A stretch of DNA of 64,000 bases from contig JASWJB010000016.1 in NCBI GenBank assembly GCA_032433595.1, positions 1-64,000 on the forward strand. Reading direction: 5' to 3'. The notes beneath the pieces were generated by a model, which was given only the letters and a program-made list of their open reading frames with translations, did not search any database and was not told where the DNA came from. Positions 35,783-47,009 of this stretch are shown here, piece by piece (position 1 is the first letter of the stretch; each line of letters begins with the position of its first letter). The stretch is from Conoideocrella luteorostrata (taxonomy: Eukaryota; Ascomycota; Sordariomycetes; Hypocreales; Clavicipitaceae). The position numbers were made by a program, and so were the translations under genes.

Positions 35783-37060
35783 ATGGCGAACACAGATAAT
35801 ATGAGTTACTTGTACACCGTGGGAGGCTATGCCGCCGTGTTTGGGGTTGGCTATATTGCCTATCGCATCTCTACCCTAAGAGCGAACAGACGTGCAGCTG
35901 GTAATGCTCCACGCACTGCTCGTGCCGCACCTCGCACCGCAAAGAGTGCTCAGAGTGAACCGCGGAAGGAGGATAGAAAAAAGAAGCAGCGTTTAGAGAG
36001 CTTCACCTCGGAGGCCCAAGAAGCCGCCAAGGCGAGGGCATCAGCCACAGAGACTGAATCTTGGCCAAAGCCTGCTACCGATGATACCTCAGATGATGGC
36101 GTCGACAATCGTGAATTCGCAAGGCAGCTGGCTAAGGCGAAAGAGGGCAAGAAGTTTATCGGCAAGACCGAGGGATCAAAGCAAAAGGAGAAGTCTATTA
36201 AACAATCCCGAGCGAACCAGATCAGCAACGGAATCTCTGAAGGAAAGCCCTCGGACACTGGTGCAGAGGCCGATGACGACCGATCTCCCATTGAGTCTCC
36301 CGAGACTAGGCCTGCGGATGTTACCGGAGTCAGTGATATGCTTGAACCCGCTCCTGCTGGTCCCTCCGTTCTGCGTATCACCGATGCGGACAAGGTGAAG
36401 GAGAAGAAGCCCAAGGCCGCCAAGGCTCCCGAAAAAACCGAGTCGAAGAAACAGCGCCAAAACAGGAAGAAGGCCGAGGCTGCCAAGGAGGCCCGAGGAG
36501 AGGCAGAGAAGGAGCGCAAGGTTCTGGCAGAGAAACAGCGACGAACTGCTCGTATCGCTGAAGGCCGAGCAGCCAAAGACGGCTCTCAGTTTGTGGCCAC
36601 CACCAATGGGACCAACTCCTGGACGAACGGAGCCCCCAATGGTGCTGGCTCCAAAACTGCTGGCGAGGATAAGGTTCTCTACCAACCATTGGACACTTTG
36701 GAGAAGTCCGTTGCTCCGGTTGCTGCACCCGCTGCCGCTCCAGCTAAGAAGCTAGCGCATAGGAAGTCGGAGGATACGTGGATGTCCTCTCTTCCTTCTG
36801 AGGAGGAACAAATCGAAATGCTCAAAGATGAGGCTGATGAATGGAGTACTGTCCCTGCCAAGTCCGCGAAGAAGGGGAAAAAGTCCACTGATTCAGGGGA
36901 CGAGACGGGGACCAAACAGCCAGTCGCTCAGACCGCTGCAGTGCCCCAAAAAGCACCCAAGGCTACCACCGCTCAGAGCTTTGGTTCCTTCTCAGCACTC
37001 AACGATGACGGCGCCGCTGAAGATGAGGAGGAAGAAGAAGAAGAAGAGTGGGACGTCTGA
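35783..37060 (+). CDS. Conserved membrane-anchored coiled-coil protein, unknown function
   Basis: Single exon, 425 aa. The start is placed at 35783 (MANTDNMSYLYTVGGYAAV), just before one predicted membrane helix (about residues 8-27, YLYTVGGYAAVFGVGYIAY). The rest is highly charged. A Lys/Glu/Arg/Ala-rich helical region about residues 205-275 (KKQRQNRKKAEAAKEARGEA, then RRTARIAEGRAAKDGSQ) probably forms a coiled coil. A tail with TWMSSLPSEEEQIEMLKDE and DEWSTVPAKSAKKGKK ends in a run of acidic residues and WDV. The layout suggests a membrane-tethered cytosolic protein. I do not recognise a named family. Confidence 0.8.
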   Translation: MANTDNMSYLYTVGGYAAVFGVGYIAYRISTLRANRRAAGNAPRTARAAPRTAKSAQSEPRKEDRKKKQRLESFTSEAQEAAKARASATETESWPKPATDDTSDDGVDNREFARQLAKAKEGKKFIGKTEGSKQKEKSIKQSRANQISNGISEGKPSDTGAEADDDRSPIESPETRPADVTGVSDMLEPAPAGPSVLRITDADKVKEKKPKAAKAPEKTESKKQRQNRKKAEAAKEARGEAEKERKVLAEKQRRTARIAEGRAAKDGSQFVATTNGTNSWTNGAPNGAGSKTAGEDKVLYQPLDTLEKSVAPVAAPAAAPAKKLAHRKSEDTWMSSLPSEEEQIEMLKDEADEWSTVPAKSAKKGKKSTDSGDETGTKQPVAQTAAVPQKAPKATTAQSFGSFSALNDDGAAEDEEEEEEEEWDV

Positions 37061-40000
37061 TAACAACACCTCCTGTCATTGCTCAGCGTAATGGTACACT
37101 TTTTATCAAGGAAATCTCTTTGCTTCTGGGCCGAGGCATCATGAGTTGTACTCTGGTCCGTATACTACCAATTGTCTCCATCAAGTTGTTATCGTTTTTC
37201 ATTTCTTTTATGTTTTCTTTTACAACCATAGTGATCGAATGGCTGTACCGGGCGAGCTACCGAAAGCGACGGGCCACAAACAGTGACTCAAGTTTCAAGT
37301 ACATGATAGGGGAGGAAAAGTCATTTTTGCGCTGGGACAGCACTCAAATTGGGAGCAGAAAAAAAAATAGTTCCTGCAGTTGTTGATTGATCGTCGGCCG
37401 CTGCGAGAGAAGAACTCTTACTGGATCCCGCCAAAAGATGTTGTCATGGGTCTGTTTGTAAGGCGGGTCCGAGGAGATACGAAAGAAGAGATGAAAAAGA
37501 GACAAGTTCCCCATTTGTGAAAGTGCTCGAAATGGGGCGTGATTTTGATGATGGGGAGCCTTTTGAGTGTATGTAACAATTATGTGGCTTGGTAGAAACG
37601 ACACCAAATTGACATCTCTATTAATATGGTGGCGGTGCGTATTATGATGGTGTATGGCTTGGTGAAGCTAGGGATTCGAACACTCGGACTCAATGCTGCG
37701 GACCGGGTTTGCAGGTCTCGGACTAGCACGGCAACATGGAGTCATGGATTTGTGGGAAATACCACATGTGAGGTCATACGTGCTCTATAAACCTATATTA
37801 ACAGCTATTACCGTGCTATGATGGGATAAGTTGGTGCTTGTTCAGGGTGATGTCCGCGTTTGTGTACTAGCATACACAAACGCCCAACAGAAAATACCGT
37901 GCAAAGACTGACCTTCTTCTAAAAGTGCCACTTGTGGTCATCCTAGCGACCCGGCGACGAGACAATCAAGTCAGACTGGTTTCACTGTGACAAGATCGAC
38001 TGGGACGACAATAGAGTCATATACCTAGGACTTGCCCTGGACCGAAATTGGGTACACTGTTTGGCTCTTTCTCCTACGGAAAATTGGTCTCTAGTTAACC
38101 CGTATACCAGATAGGCGAGTTTCGGCGTGTGGGTTTTGCAACTTGGAAAACTGATTCCTGGGCAAAAATGGTTGCCTGCGCTGGAATGAGTTCGGCAGAG
38201 GAGGAATTTATATCGGGGCCGTCAAGATTGGGTGATGAAGTGAAAGGCGAATTTTCGGGATCAAATAACCGCCTTAACAATCACTATGGGTACCTAATGA
38301 GATATGCACAAAACAAAAGAATTGCGCTTACGAGAGACAGAGGCGAAAATCTCACGTGATAGCGAACGCGGTCTTGACGGTTACTACCATAACACCGCTT
38401 TTGCACTTGTATAAAGAGAATCTGGGCAGGTACTACACTTGGCGAACTTTGGTTGAGCTGCCCTACAGTCACCTAGGTTCAGCGTTAGTCCACTCTGATG
38501 AATACCAAGAGCAACAGCCTACCAGCCAGGGATCGAGGAGACCTCAACGACACCTTGATACGCGATAGTCTGGTTGGTTCCTTTACGCGGTGATTGGCGG
38601 TGGTCCGCAGGGAATAACGAGGCTTTCTTGGGGATTATTCTCACAGTATGCCAAGTTTGATGCTTTTGAAGCGCTTTGGCAGCTGATTGACAGTCTGCTG
38701 CTTGAGTGGCAGATCAGTCGGGCGTGTCATGTCAAATTCCTTACTTGCGGGAATTTCTGCACTCGTTCGACTTGTATTCGATAGAACGAGACCAGCTCCT
38801 AAGAATTTGAAAACATACAACGCAAGCGACGCACGCCAGCATAATCTTGACAAAGACGACGTGCAAGGATATCACGCAAGGACGCGACGAGATGCTTCCA
38901 ATTAATACATATCCTGCCAGTTATAAATTCACTGATTCTCTTTGTTTCGCTCACTTGTTGGTTCTCCGACTTTACTGACCTCTCATACTTACCGAATACG
39001 ATCGTTTTGAGGCAGGCGGAGGACAAAGAGACATGGTCGATCTTGAAACCACTGCTGCTGAAAAACTCGCTTCAGCTTATTCGTCTTATCCTGATGCATT
39101 TGTCCGGACAGGAGAATGCACTTCTGGACGACTGTGTGAAGAGCCCTCGACGACCTCAAATAGAAAAGCCATTTGAAGGGAATCGAACTTTTGAGCAAGA
39201 TTTTCGGGGTCGATAACTCGGAACTTCATGCCACTTCTTTGACTTGAGACACGCATCACTCATACCAAAAACAACAGAGGCTCCATCATCATACACGGGG
39301 TTCACGGAACTATCTGGAGAGGGCGGGCCTCCTGGCATGGCTGGATGGCCGCTGACTATGAGATGTATTAATAAACTGATTAGCCGATTTTCTCCTCAAA
39401 TTACCAGAAGAAGATGAAGAAATCTATAATACATTTATCAGGAGGCCTGCCACGAAACGGCTCGTTTTCCTTCGGATGTTTGACACGCTCTCAGGGCACT
39501 GTGACGACTAAGACTGCTAACGGCTTGGATCTGACTACACGGCTCGTTAGAGGATGTGGAGACGTGGCGAGGCAAGGGATTGGCGGAAATGAGGGAAATT
39601 GAGCGGCTTGGCGAATTTGGGTGAGCAGTGGCGCCTGCCGGCTCGGCAAGTTTGATCTAACAATTTCAGGTTCGGGTTGAAACTGGTGCTAATTCTCCCA
39701 ACGTTGCGACTAACTACTCCGTAAAGAGGAAGATGATAACTATGGAAAAGCAAGTCTAGTTAGCAGCCGGCCCTTAATGTCGGGTTTGTGAATGGGCGCC
39801 AGGCAGCACCAATGTTAGCCCGTCACGCCCGTGACAATGAGATCAGGACCCTTGAGGTGGGCACCATCAAAAATCAGCTGCTGGCAGATGCTGTGCAACC
39901 CGACGGGACACCGCTTCACGAAGCAGACTCCGATAACTGGTTTATAACCCGCCGTCCAACAGCGGCACAGGGCAGGGCAGCACAGGGCAACATAAGCAAG

Positions 40001-41934
40001 CCGTTTATTTATTCCTGTGGGATCTGCTACACCCTCGCCGCAGCCTCCCTTTCAAAGCGGCGGCTTGTCGGCTGCCATGACGCGGTGTTTGTACTCCGTA
40101 CGACGTAGATCAAGACAGGGACCGCCAGGGCTGCATGATAATGGGGCAACCGGTCATCATCCATCAGCACATCCAATTAGTTAGTTACTGTGAAAACGAG
40201 CATTTCTCAGATCGGCTGGTCTAGGCAGCTCCATGCGATGCGGGATGTATCCACAGTCAGATATACTCCGTACGCGCCTCTCCCATGGTGAATCCATCCC
40301 TGCATTGCATTCACACGCAGTCCGGCATTTGGCGTTGCAGAGAGAGAAGCCCTTGTCCGTATTTTGCCGTCATGTCGTGTTTGCCGAACAGATCTTGTGC
40401 TCAACAATAATTTGTCGCCAGTGGAAGCGGCCACGGGGATCGGACCGGGTCACACGGAGGACGATGTCGGGCTAGAGGATTGTGCGGACCTGCCAGCACC
40501 AACGTGACAGAACACGTTGGTCGTTCTGTGGCTCATCTGTGGCGGTTGACTTGAGATAAATTGAAGCCAAAGAAGGCGGTCTGTGAATGAAGTTCCTTGC
40601 CGCAGCATTTGGAGCGCCTCAAGCAGGAGCATGGAGTACCGGTTACGGCAACACATACGAACGTGATTTGCAAGACAGGTGAAATCAGAGGCCAAACCTG
40701 CCTCGGATGCCCGCCGGCTGCGTCAGTCGTTGTTGACCTTTCCTTGATTGCTTCCCCTCAGCCCCTCCCTCCACCTCCCAGAAGACCTGTGCCCTCGTCC
40801 AGCCAGCCAACCAGTCTGCGTCGCGAGCCTCGCGCTTGGCCAATTTCCCGGATCGAGACGTTGCTAGCCCTATGTGCGCTCTTCACTGCTCAGAGGAGTG
40901 CCGTCCGAGGTTTAAAGGTAGTCTGCCGTCCCTTAACTCGCGGCCTGATGTATTGCTTGTTGTGGCACTGACCGTACGCGCCCTTATTGAAACACTGCTC
41001 AGTGCTCCGTACTCCGTACAATTCTCCGTAAAGGATGCTGAAACTTGGGCAATAGTCCCCAATAGATGCAGCTTTTAGTAAGTCCTTAGTTAGACAGAAC
41101 CCACTGACGGCATCCGGCCCCACCCACATGTGCAGCCAGCTTGGCCTTTGTCCCCCCGGTTCGCATCATCCCTGTCCCTGTGTTGGTTGGGCAAAGCCGC
41201 AAGCCTCCAAGCCACACCCTACTGACGCCGCCACGACAGCACAGCGCAGCACAACGCAGCACCGCTACAGCACCGCACAGCACCCAGACGCTTTGGCTCC
41301 GCGCTCCGTTCTAACCAACTGTCGACTATCGGTGTCTCTCCTTTCCGTGTCGAACCGAAACATCAGCGCCTCTTTCTCTTCCCCATTCCTGTATTCCTCC
41401 ATCCTTTCCCCCTCTGTCATTTCTTCTTTAGACCACCCCTCCTGGCAAATCGCTGCCTTTTTCCTTTATTGCCATCTAGGTCCTTCTCTTCATTTTAAAA
41501 CTTGAACCACTCGGCTCCGTTCTTACCGTTTGCTCATAGCCATATACTAAACGGTTTCGGACCTCAACGAACGCTCGGAGCCCCTTTCCTCATTTTCAAT
41601 ACACGCATCTGAGTCCTCCCCCTCCTTGGATAACACGATATCGAATTCCATTCCAGTCAGTGCAGGCGAAATCCGATAGCGCCGCCACCTGCTTTTACAC
41701 ATTCTTGTCTTGTTCTCTCTACTATTTCGTGTTTTACCTGCAGAAGCTGGACAGACCGCTCTCCCTTTCATTGCGTGGCTCCCCGGAACACCTACATCCC
41801 ACCGCGCTGCTGGGCTTCGGCGAATTTTTTTTGGTTGGTGCGACCGCTCAGTCAACTTCTCATGTTGTCGCGACGGCGCATGTTGAATTGATAAGGCGGG
41901 CTTGATGCAGGTAATACTCCGATAGAGCAACGTC
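37061..41934. other. Long gene-free stretch
   Basis: 4.9 kb with only short open frames. It contains TACTCCGTAC motifs at 40092, 40264 and 41010, a CAGCACAGCGCAGC-type repeat near 41240-41280, and a CT-rich leader before 41935. A T-loop-like sequence near 37673 was checked and rejected as a tRNA. No recognisable gene, transposon or RNA. Confidence 0.4.
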
Positions 41935-43167
41935 ATGTCTTTACCCGTTGCCTTTCAATCGGCTGTCTTCTACTTTATCGCCTGTACGCCATGCGCCAAA
42001 GTTCGTCATCGGCACAAAGCCAAGGCGCAGGCGAAGAAGGAGAGAGAAGAAAAGGCTAAATTGGAAACGGATCAACCTGGCTTATACCGACACCCTTCAC
42101 CCTTCAATACGAATCCGTACTGGCAAGAAGAAATCAATATGGGCCCTAGCTTACCGAAGAAGTCTGTGAGCAAGAATTCGAGTCAACGGGGGTTGACTAG
42201 CTCGGGGCGAGAGAGTGTAGCACTAAGCATGTCCGAACACACAAACGTTGGAGATAGTCGAACCAATTTCAATGATAGTGTAACAACTATGCCACTGGAC
42301 GTCATATCGGAAGACTGGAACCGGAGACGTGGATATCAACGCGAAGACGAGGAGCTATGGGGCCAATGGCCTGGACCGGGACCAGGATCGCCCAGCAAGC
42401 TGATGGATGCCTTCTCGAAAGCTCGGGATTCTGCCGGACGGTTGATCGAATCGACGCTCGGAATTGAAAAAGAAGTTACGGACCAGGAACGCCGCGATTT
42501 CTATTTATCACCCAAAAACCCTCCTGTTAACGACTACCACCCACCTGTCGTCAGCAGCAAGCCTCCTCACAAGGACGCTCGTAAATGGATGCTGCAGCCG
42601 CCGCCTCCAGCAAAAATCATGGAAGGCAAAGTCCCCGTGTGTCGTGCAGTTAGTTCTGCAAGCAAGTCGAGTGGTAGGACTCTGGTCAGTGACGACAGCA
42701 ACCTTGGTCGCAAAGTACAAGAGAAGATGGTCAAGGAGAGGTTAAGGAAGGAGAGTAATCCAACCGAGGTTGAGCTGATTGAGTCACTTTTCCTTACCCG
42801 CAGCAACTTGTCCGTAGGACATACTAGAAGTCGCAGCCTATCATTCAATGGGTCCGACGACTCCATCGATACCAATTCCTTCGAAAGGCGCCGCAGTCGT
42901 CGACGTATGCCGCCTGCTATTCCTCCTGGCATCGAGTCGGATGACGACGACGAACCAATTCCGTCGCCACAGATATCTAAAACGGCCAGCCACGCCAGCG
43001 GCACGACGGGTCATGTTGCACAAAGACCGAAGTTAGAAACCATTCCCAGTACAGACGGCAGTGGCAATACCCGCACCCTGTCAAAGAAGGTCAATAAACG
43101 TCAAAAATCCATCAGGAACAGGAACAGCGTCTGGGTGGATTCTCCTGTAGGAGATGATACGGACTAG
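41935..43167 (+). CDS. Conserved filamentous-fungal protein, unknown function
   Basis: Single exon, 410 aa. N-terminus MSLPVAFQSAVFYFIACTP has a short hydrophobic stretch followed by a basic segment (KVRHRHKAKAQAKKEREEK), which could be a membrane anchor or just a hydrophobic start. Then come LYRHPSPFNTNPYWQEEI and WGQWPGPGPGSPSKLMDAF, tryptophan- and proline-rich blocks of the kind conserved in this type of protein. The C-terminal half is disordered with Ser/Arg runs (RRRSRRRMPPAIPPG) and an acidic patch. No catalytic motif is visible. A polyC/polyT tract starts right after the stop codon. Confidence 0.72.
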   Translation: MSLPVAFQSAVFYFIACTPCAKVRHRHKAKAQAKKEREEKAKLETDQPGLYRHPSPFNTNPYWQEEINMGPSLPKKSVSKNSSQRGLTSSGRESVALSMSEHTNVGDSRTNFNDSVTTMPLDVISEDWNRRRGYQREDEELWGQWPGPGPGSPSKLMDAFSKARDSAGRLIESTLGIEKEVTDQERRDFYLSPKNPPVNDYHPPVVSSKPPHKDARKWMLQPPPPAKIMEGKVPVCRAVSSASKSSGRTLVSDDSNLGRKVQEKMVKERLRKESNPTEVELIESLFLTRSNLSVGHTRSRSLSFNGSDDSIDTNSFERRRSRRRMPPAIPPGIESDDDDEPIPSPQISKTASHASGTTGHVAQRPKLETIPSTDGSGNTRTLSKKVNKRQKSIRNRNSVWVDSPVGDDTD

Positions 43168-43200
43168 CCCCCCCCCCCCTTTTTTTTTTTCTTTTTTTTT
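43168..43200. repeat. PolyC/polyT low-complexity tract
   Basis: Twelve C, eleven T, one C and nine T follow the stop codon at 43167 without a gap. Length may be unreliable in assembly. Confidence 0.85.
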
Positions 43201-43692
43201 GCGATAAAAAGTTGACCTCACCAGCGCTTTTGAGTCATTTATGCTACATAACTGCGAGGAGTTTTACGAGTTTTTATATTTTGAGCTTATCATTGCATTT
43301 GGGAGCGAACTGAGAGGAGTTGACCTTCATTGTTTTTTATTTTTTTGGATTGCATTGGGATTTTTGTCCAGCGGGCATTTGTGAAAGCCTTGTCAATAAC
43401 AAAAGGGATTGCATATTTTGTCCAGTTCATGGTGCTAAGGAGCACTAACCATCAGCCTCTTTTACAGGCAACAACAGCTAAGCAGGTTATAGCTGACCCA
43501 AATTTTTTTCCATCACACATTTTCATGAAGCAAACGTATGTGATATATAACCATTTGTGGCTGTATTAAAAAATCAAGCCGCCTTGTGTTTCGACTCGCT
43601 GGAGTGAGAAGTGACCTCACACGCGCAAACTACAGCAATGCTTCCCTTTCACCAAACGCCGTAAATGCAATGCGTTTCGCTGGTCCAGTTCC
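43201..43692. other. Intergenic between convergent genes
   Basis: AT-rich 3' region of two convergent genes. Nothing further seen. Confidence 0.45.
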
Positions 43693-44316
43693 TTACAAAT
43701 GTACACCCTCCTCGTCCTCGTTATCGTCATCCAGGTTTTGCATTCTTTCGTCCATTGCCCGTCTCAGCTCCTCATCACTTAAACTACCACCAGACGTATT
43801 TGTGTTGTTCGTTGGAACAGCCAGCTGACTATCCATATGAACCTCCCCATTTCGTATAATCCCTGTCTGAAAAGTCCCATCAGTCCAAGCAGAGTGAAGC
43901 TCGCTTCCCGTTTGTCTTCCTCCCTCATGACCGTTGACCCGATTCTCGGATGCTTCCTTTGTCTTGTCCGTGGCTTCCTCTGCCTCCTCCTTACTCTGAA
44001 ACTCGGTCCAGCTCATGCCGCGCTCGTCCTCGACTTCGGCGCGGATTAGGGCTATCCGTTCCGCCATGCGGTCTATGACGCCCTCGTTTTCCTTGATGGC
44101 GTCAATACATTCTTGGTCGGGCTGGGGGTTGGTCGAGTCATCGCCGAGGGCTACGGCGGAACCTTCGGCGAAGGGTTTTAGCTGGTCGTTGGAGTATTGT
44201 AGATGGGCGATGGAGTTGCGGATTTCGAGGACTTTGAGGTGTAGCATCGAGATGGAGAGGTCTTTGAGGGCGGCGGCGAAGCGGGCGGGGGGGATGGGCC
44301 GGGTGTCGGCGGACAT
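43693..44316 (-). CDS. Conserved protein with N-terminal coiled coil, unknown function
   Basis: Single exon, 207 aa. Residues about 10-45 (RFAAALKDLSISMLHLKVLE, then RNSIAHLQYSNDQLKPFAEG) and 70-105 (CIDAIKENEGVIDRMAERIA, then RAEVEDERGMSW) look like two amphipathic helices. The remainder is polar and ends in an acidic DDDNEDEEGVHL. No signal peptide or catalytic motif. The helical hairpin suggests a small complex subunit or chaperone-like partner. It shares a 349-bp upstream region with the rhomboid gene. Confidence 0.72.
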   Translation of the reverse strand: MSADTRPIPPARFAAALKDLSISMLHLKVLEIRNSIAHLQYSNDQLKPFAEGSAVALGDDSTNPQPDQECIDAIKENEGVIDRMAERIALIRAEVEDERGMSWTEFQSKEEAEEATDKTKEASENRVNGHEGGRQTGSELHSAWTDGTFQTGIIRNGEVHMDSQLAVPTNNTNTSGGSLSDEELRRAMDERMQNLDDDNEDEEGVHL

Positions 44317-44665
44317 TTTGGATCTCCGTGGAGGTGTACGGTTGTGATGGGGCTTGTCTTGGGTGGTATGCCGTTATTCTGGAGTTGATGTCAGTTGAGG
44401 AGCATGAGATGCGGCATGCCAGCACCGAGGATTGGAGTATTATATGGGTGACTATGGAGGGGCAAAGAGATGCAAGGGCAGGCAGCTGAGTGAAGACGTT
44501 AGTGTCTGGGGTGGGGTGTGGTGGCGTGCGAACCCTTGTCGGACAAGTCAATTTGCTTGACTCTTTTCTTGGTGTCTTGACCCTGACAACGATTTGGTAA
44601 CGACTTTGCGACAAACACTTTCGACAAGCCGCTCGAAGAACCCGGCTGGCTGTGCCCATTTGATT
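44317..44665. promoter_or_regulatory. Shared bidirectional upstream region
   Basis: 349 bp between divergent start codons (44316 minus, 44666 plus). The reading frame of the rhomboid gene stays open upstream to about 44594 but without an ATG. Confidence 0.5.
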
Positions 44666-46396
44666 ATGCGGCCCCTGGGGATGAATGCTCTGTCTGTTGG
44701 CCCTGCGCCGTGTGCGCTCCTGAGAGTGGCAGGCCGAAGTGGCTCGGCAGCCGCGAGGACGACATTCAAGCTCGATAGCTTCCTTGGCATCCGGTACTTG
44801 TCGAGCAGTAGTGCGTACACACGATCAATCACCTTTTCATATCCAAAGCCATGGCCGAAACCTAGGATACGCGCCATGCGAAGCCCCTTTAGCCAATTTT
44901 ATGGCTCCCGAACGATATTCTCCTCTTCCAAAATAATCCGAAACTACGAAGATCTCCCCCAGGATTATCGTGATCAAGCTGGCTTGCCGTTCAGTTCGCA
45001 GGACCTCTCAGACGAAGATGTTACGAAAGTATTCGGATCGGGCTTCACTGCTGCTGCTGGGAACCGCTTGCTGCGTATTTTGCATGGTCGCAGAGTAGCA
45101 GGGACGTTGGAGGATCCGGCGTTCGCGATTCATACGGCGCAGTATCCGGAACCGCTAATGACCCGGGGGCTGGCGTATCTGCGGCAGACTGTATCGGTGA
45201 ACGAGGTTTTGAATGCGGGGTTGAGAGCAGAAGATGAGTTGAACCAGATGGACCGGGAGTTGCAGGAGCGGGCTGCGGCACAAGAAGAGGCTGAGAGTAA
45301 GGAAGAAATTGCCGAGGCTGATCCGGTGTATGGACGAAGCTCGTTCGACCAGATCCGAGCGCGGAATATTGCCAGACAAAAGGCTAGAGACAAGGCGGCA
45401 GAGGAAGAACGCCTGGCAAAGGAAGCAGAAGAGGGCAAGGGGGTTTCTGGGCCTTTGGCTAAGAGGGAGGATGGCACTCGAGCAGTGACGAACCCTAAAG
45501 TGGCGGAATACTACGAAAAAGCACAGTCTGAACTCGAAGCGCCGCCTGAGATGAGGGCTTGGGAGCGTCTCTTGCCTTCTGCGACGGTAGTTGCCCTCGT
45601 CTTAGGCTTCTTAGGTGCCGTTGCTATGGTATACGAAGAACCCATGCCGCGATACAGACTATTCCAGGATATTTCGACAGCCCACGCTACGGTCGGCACG
45701 CTGATTGCCCTCAACGCCCTCGTCTTCCTCGGATGGCGCGTTCCACCATTATGGTCGTTCTTCAACAAATACATGATCTTCGTCGTCGCCACAGTCAAGC
45801 CCGTCACGCTCTTCACGGCTATGTTCTCCCACACCAAGTTCAGCCACATGCTTGTCAACATGATTCCGCTATGGTTCATAGGCACGGCGCTACACCAGGA
45901 ACTCGGCCGCGCCGACTTTCTCTCGCTTTACCTGGGGTGCGGAGCGCTAGGTTTTCTAGGCAGTCTTGTGACATATACGCTGAGGGGCTGGCTGACCGTC
46001 ACCTCGCTGGGCGCCTCGGGAGCAACGCTGGGCCTATGCTCCGCCTATTTCTGGGAGCATCGGAACGACGGGTTCAAGATCTTTGGGCTGCCGAAGGACG
46101 GGGTTCACGGGATTGTGTTTCTTGCCATGATGACGGCGCTGCAGATGGCGGCGTTTGGGAGGACCGTGAAGTTGAAAGTGGATATTGCGTCGCATTTGAG
46201 TGGGATGGTGGCTGGGATATTGGGCATAGAAGTGATTAATAGGACGACGGCGGCGGCGGCGGCAAGGACGTCGAACTGGAGGACGGGGTTGGATGAGGAG
46301 AAGGAGGTTATTGAGATTTGGGGTGAGCGTGGTGGTGCTCCCCAGGCTGTTGGTGAGGGCCGTGGTGATGGGGAGAGAAAGAGGGTTGAGCGGTAA
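44666..46396 (+). CDS. Rhomboid serine protease, mitochondrial (Pcp1-like)
   Basis: Single exon, 576 aa. I chose the ATG at 44666 because the frame before it lacks ATG. The N-terminal 100 residues are Arg/Ser/Ala-rich without acidic residues, as in a mitochondrial presequence. A charged helical region (residues about 170-290) precedes the six-to-seven-helix rhomboid core. Active-site features are present: the HMLVN motif, catalytic Ser451 in LGASGA, and His510 in DIASHLSGMVAG. Yeast Pcp1 processes Mgm1 and Ccp1 in the inner membrane and so controls mitochondrial fusion. The same role is inferred here from family and targeting. Confidence 0.88.
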   Translation: MRPLGMNALSVGPAPCALLRVAGRSGSAAARTTFKLDSFLGIRYLSSSSAYTRSITFSYPKPWPKPRIRAMRSPFSQFYGSRTIFSSSKIIRNYEDLPQDYRDQAGLPFSSQDLSDEDVTKVFGSGFTAAAGNRLLRILHGRRVAGTLEDPAFAIHTAQYPEPLMTRGLAYLRQTVSVNEVLNAGLRAEDELNQMDRELQERAAAQEEAESKEEIAEADPVYGRSSFDQIRARNIARQKARDKAAEEERLAKEAEEGKGVSGPLAKREDGTRAVTNPKVAEYYEKAQSELEAPPEMRAWERLLPSATVVALVLGFLGAVAMVYEEPMPRYRLFQDISTAHATVGTLIALNALVFLGWRVPPLWSFFNKYMIFVVATVKPVTLFTAMFSHTKFSHMLVNMIPLWFIGTALHQELGRADFLSLYLGCGALGFLGSLVTYTLRGWLTVTSLGASGATLGLCSAYFWEHRNDGFKIFGLPKDGVHGIVFLAMMTALQMAAFGRTVKLKVDIASHLSGMVAGILGIEVINRTTAAAAARTSNWRTGLDEEKEVIEIWGERGGAPQAVGEGRGDGERKRVER

Positions 46397-47009
46397 GGGG
46401 TGTATTTGGTGTTGTAAGATGTGAGCATAAGCGGCGTTTTCGCTTAGACTTTTGGCTGAAGCGTGTACTTGTACTTATTTATCAACCTATTTTATATATA
46501 TATGTATTATAGCTGGTTAATGTTCTCCGGCAGGGTAGAGCCGGCCTCAAAATTATGCAAACTTACGTCTTGAGATGGGTGTAGGAGTGACGAAAACAAA
46601 CTGAACTTCTCATTTTCATCTTATCTCAGTGTCACGGCGTTCCGCCGGGTTTGGCGGCACCCGCCAGGCTCCACTTTTCGCCGCGCCGCTTTTGACCACG
46701 CATAGCGCTGTGACAGTTCAATCGTCATGCCTTGTAGATGAGGCCCCACAACATCTCTGAATTTGGCGAGCTCAAGGGTTAACCTTGACTTCATGCCGTT
46801 GCTGCTACTAGTATGCCATTTCATTTTCAAAACACGGAAAAAGGTTTATCTCTTCACTGTCTTATGTAAGCAAGGTAGACGATGAGAGGTACTAAATTCT
46901 GACCAACAGGCAGCCACAACCCATTTTACCCCGTCTGTTATTAGAATCTTTCTATTCCAAATAAAGCTACGGAGTACTCCCCTCATAATACGACCTGTGC
47001 ACTGCCATA
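46397..47009. other. Intergenic; left edge of the accessory region
   Basis: AT-rich near 46490-46510. TACGGAGTAC at 46968-46977 lies 33 bp before the next ATG. No gene recognised. Confidence 0.4.

Noticed and set aside
37650..37740. ATTCGAAC T-loop-like sequence resembling a minus-strand tRNA ending near CCA
   Set aside because: The five-base T stem does not pair and no acceptor or D stem can be drawn.
38490..38530. TGATGAATACC resembling a box C of a C/D snoRNA
   Set aside because: No matching box D with a terminal stem was found at a suitable distance.
39156..39230. GGGAATCGAAC resembling a minus-strand tRNA T arm
   Set aside because: The T stem does not pair and no other arms are visible.
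42567..43004. Long antisense frame opposite the 41935 gene
   Set aside because: Shadow of a GC-rich Ser/Arg coding strand.
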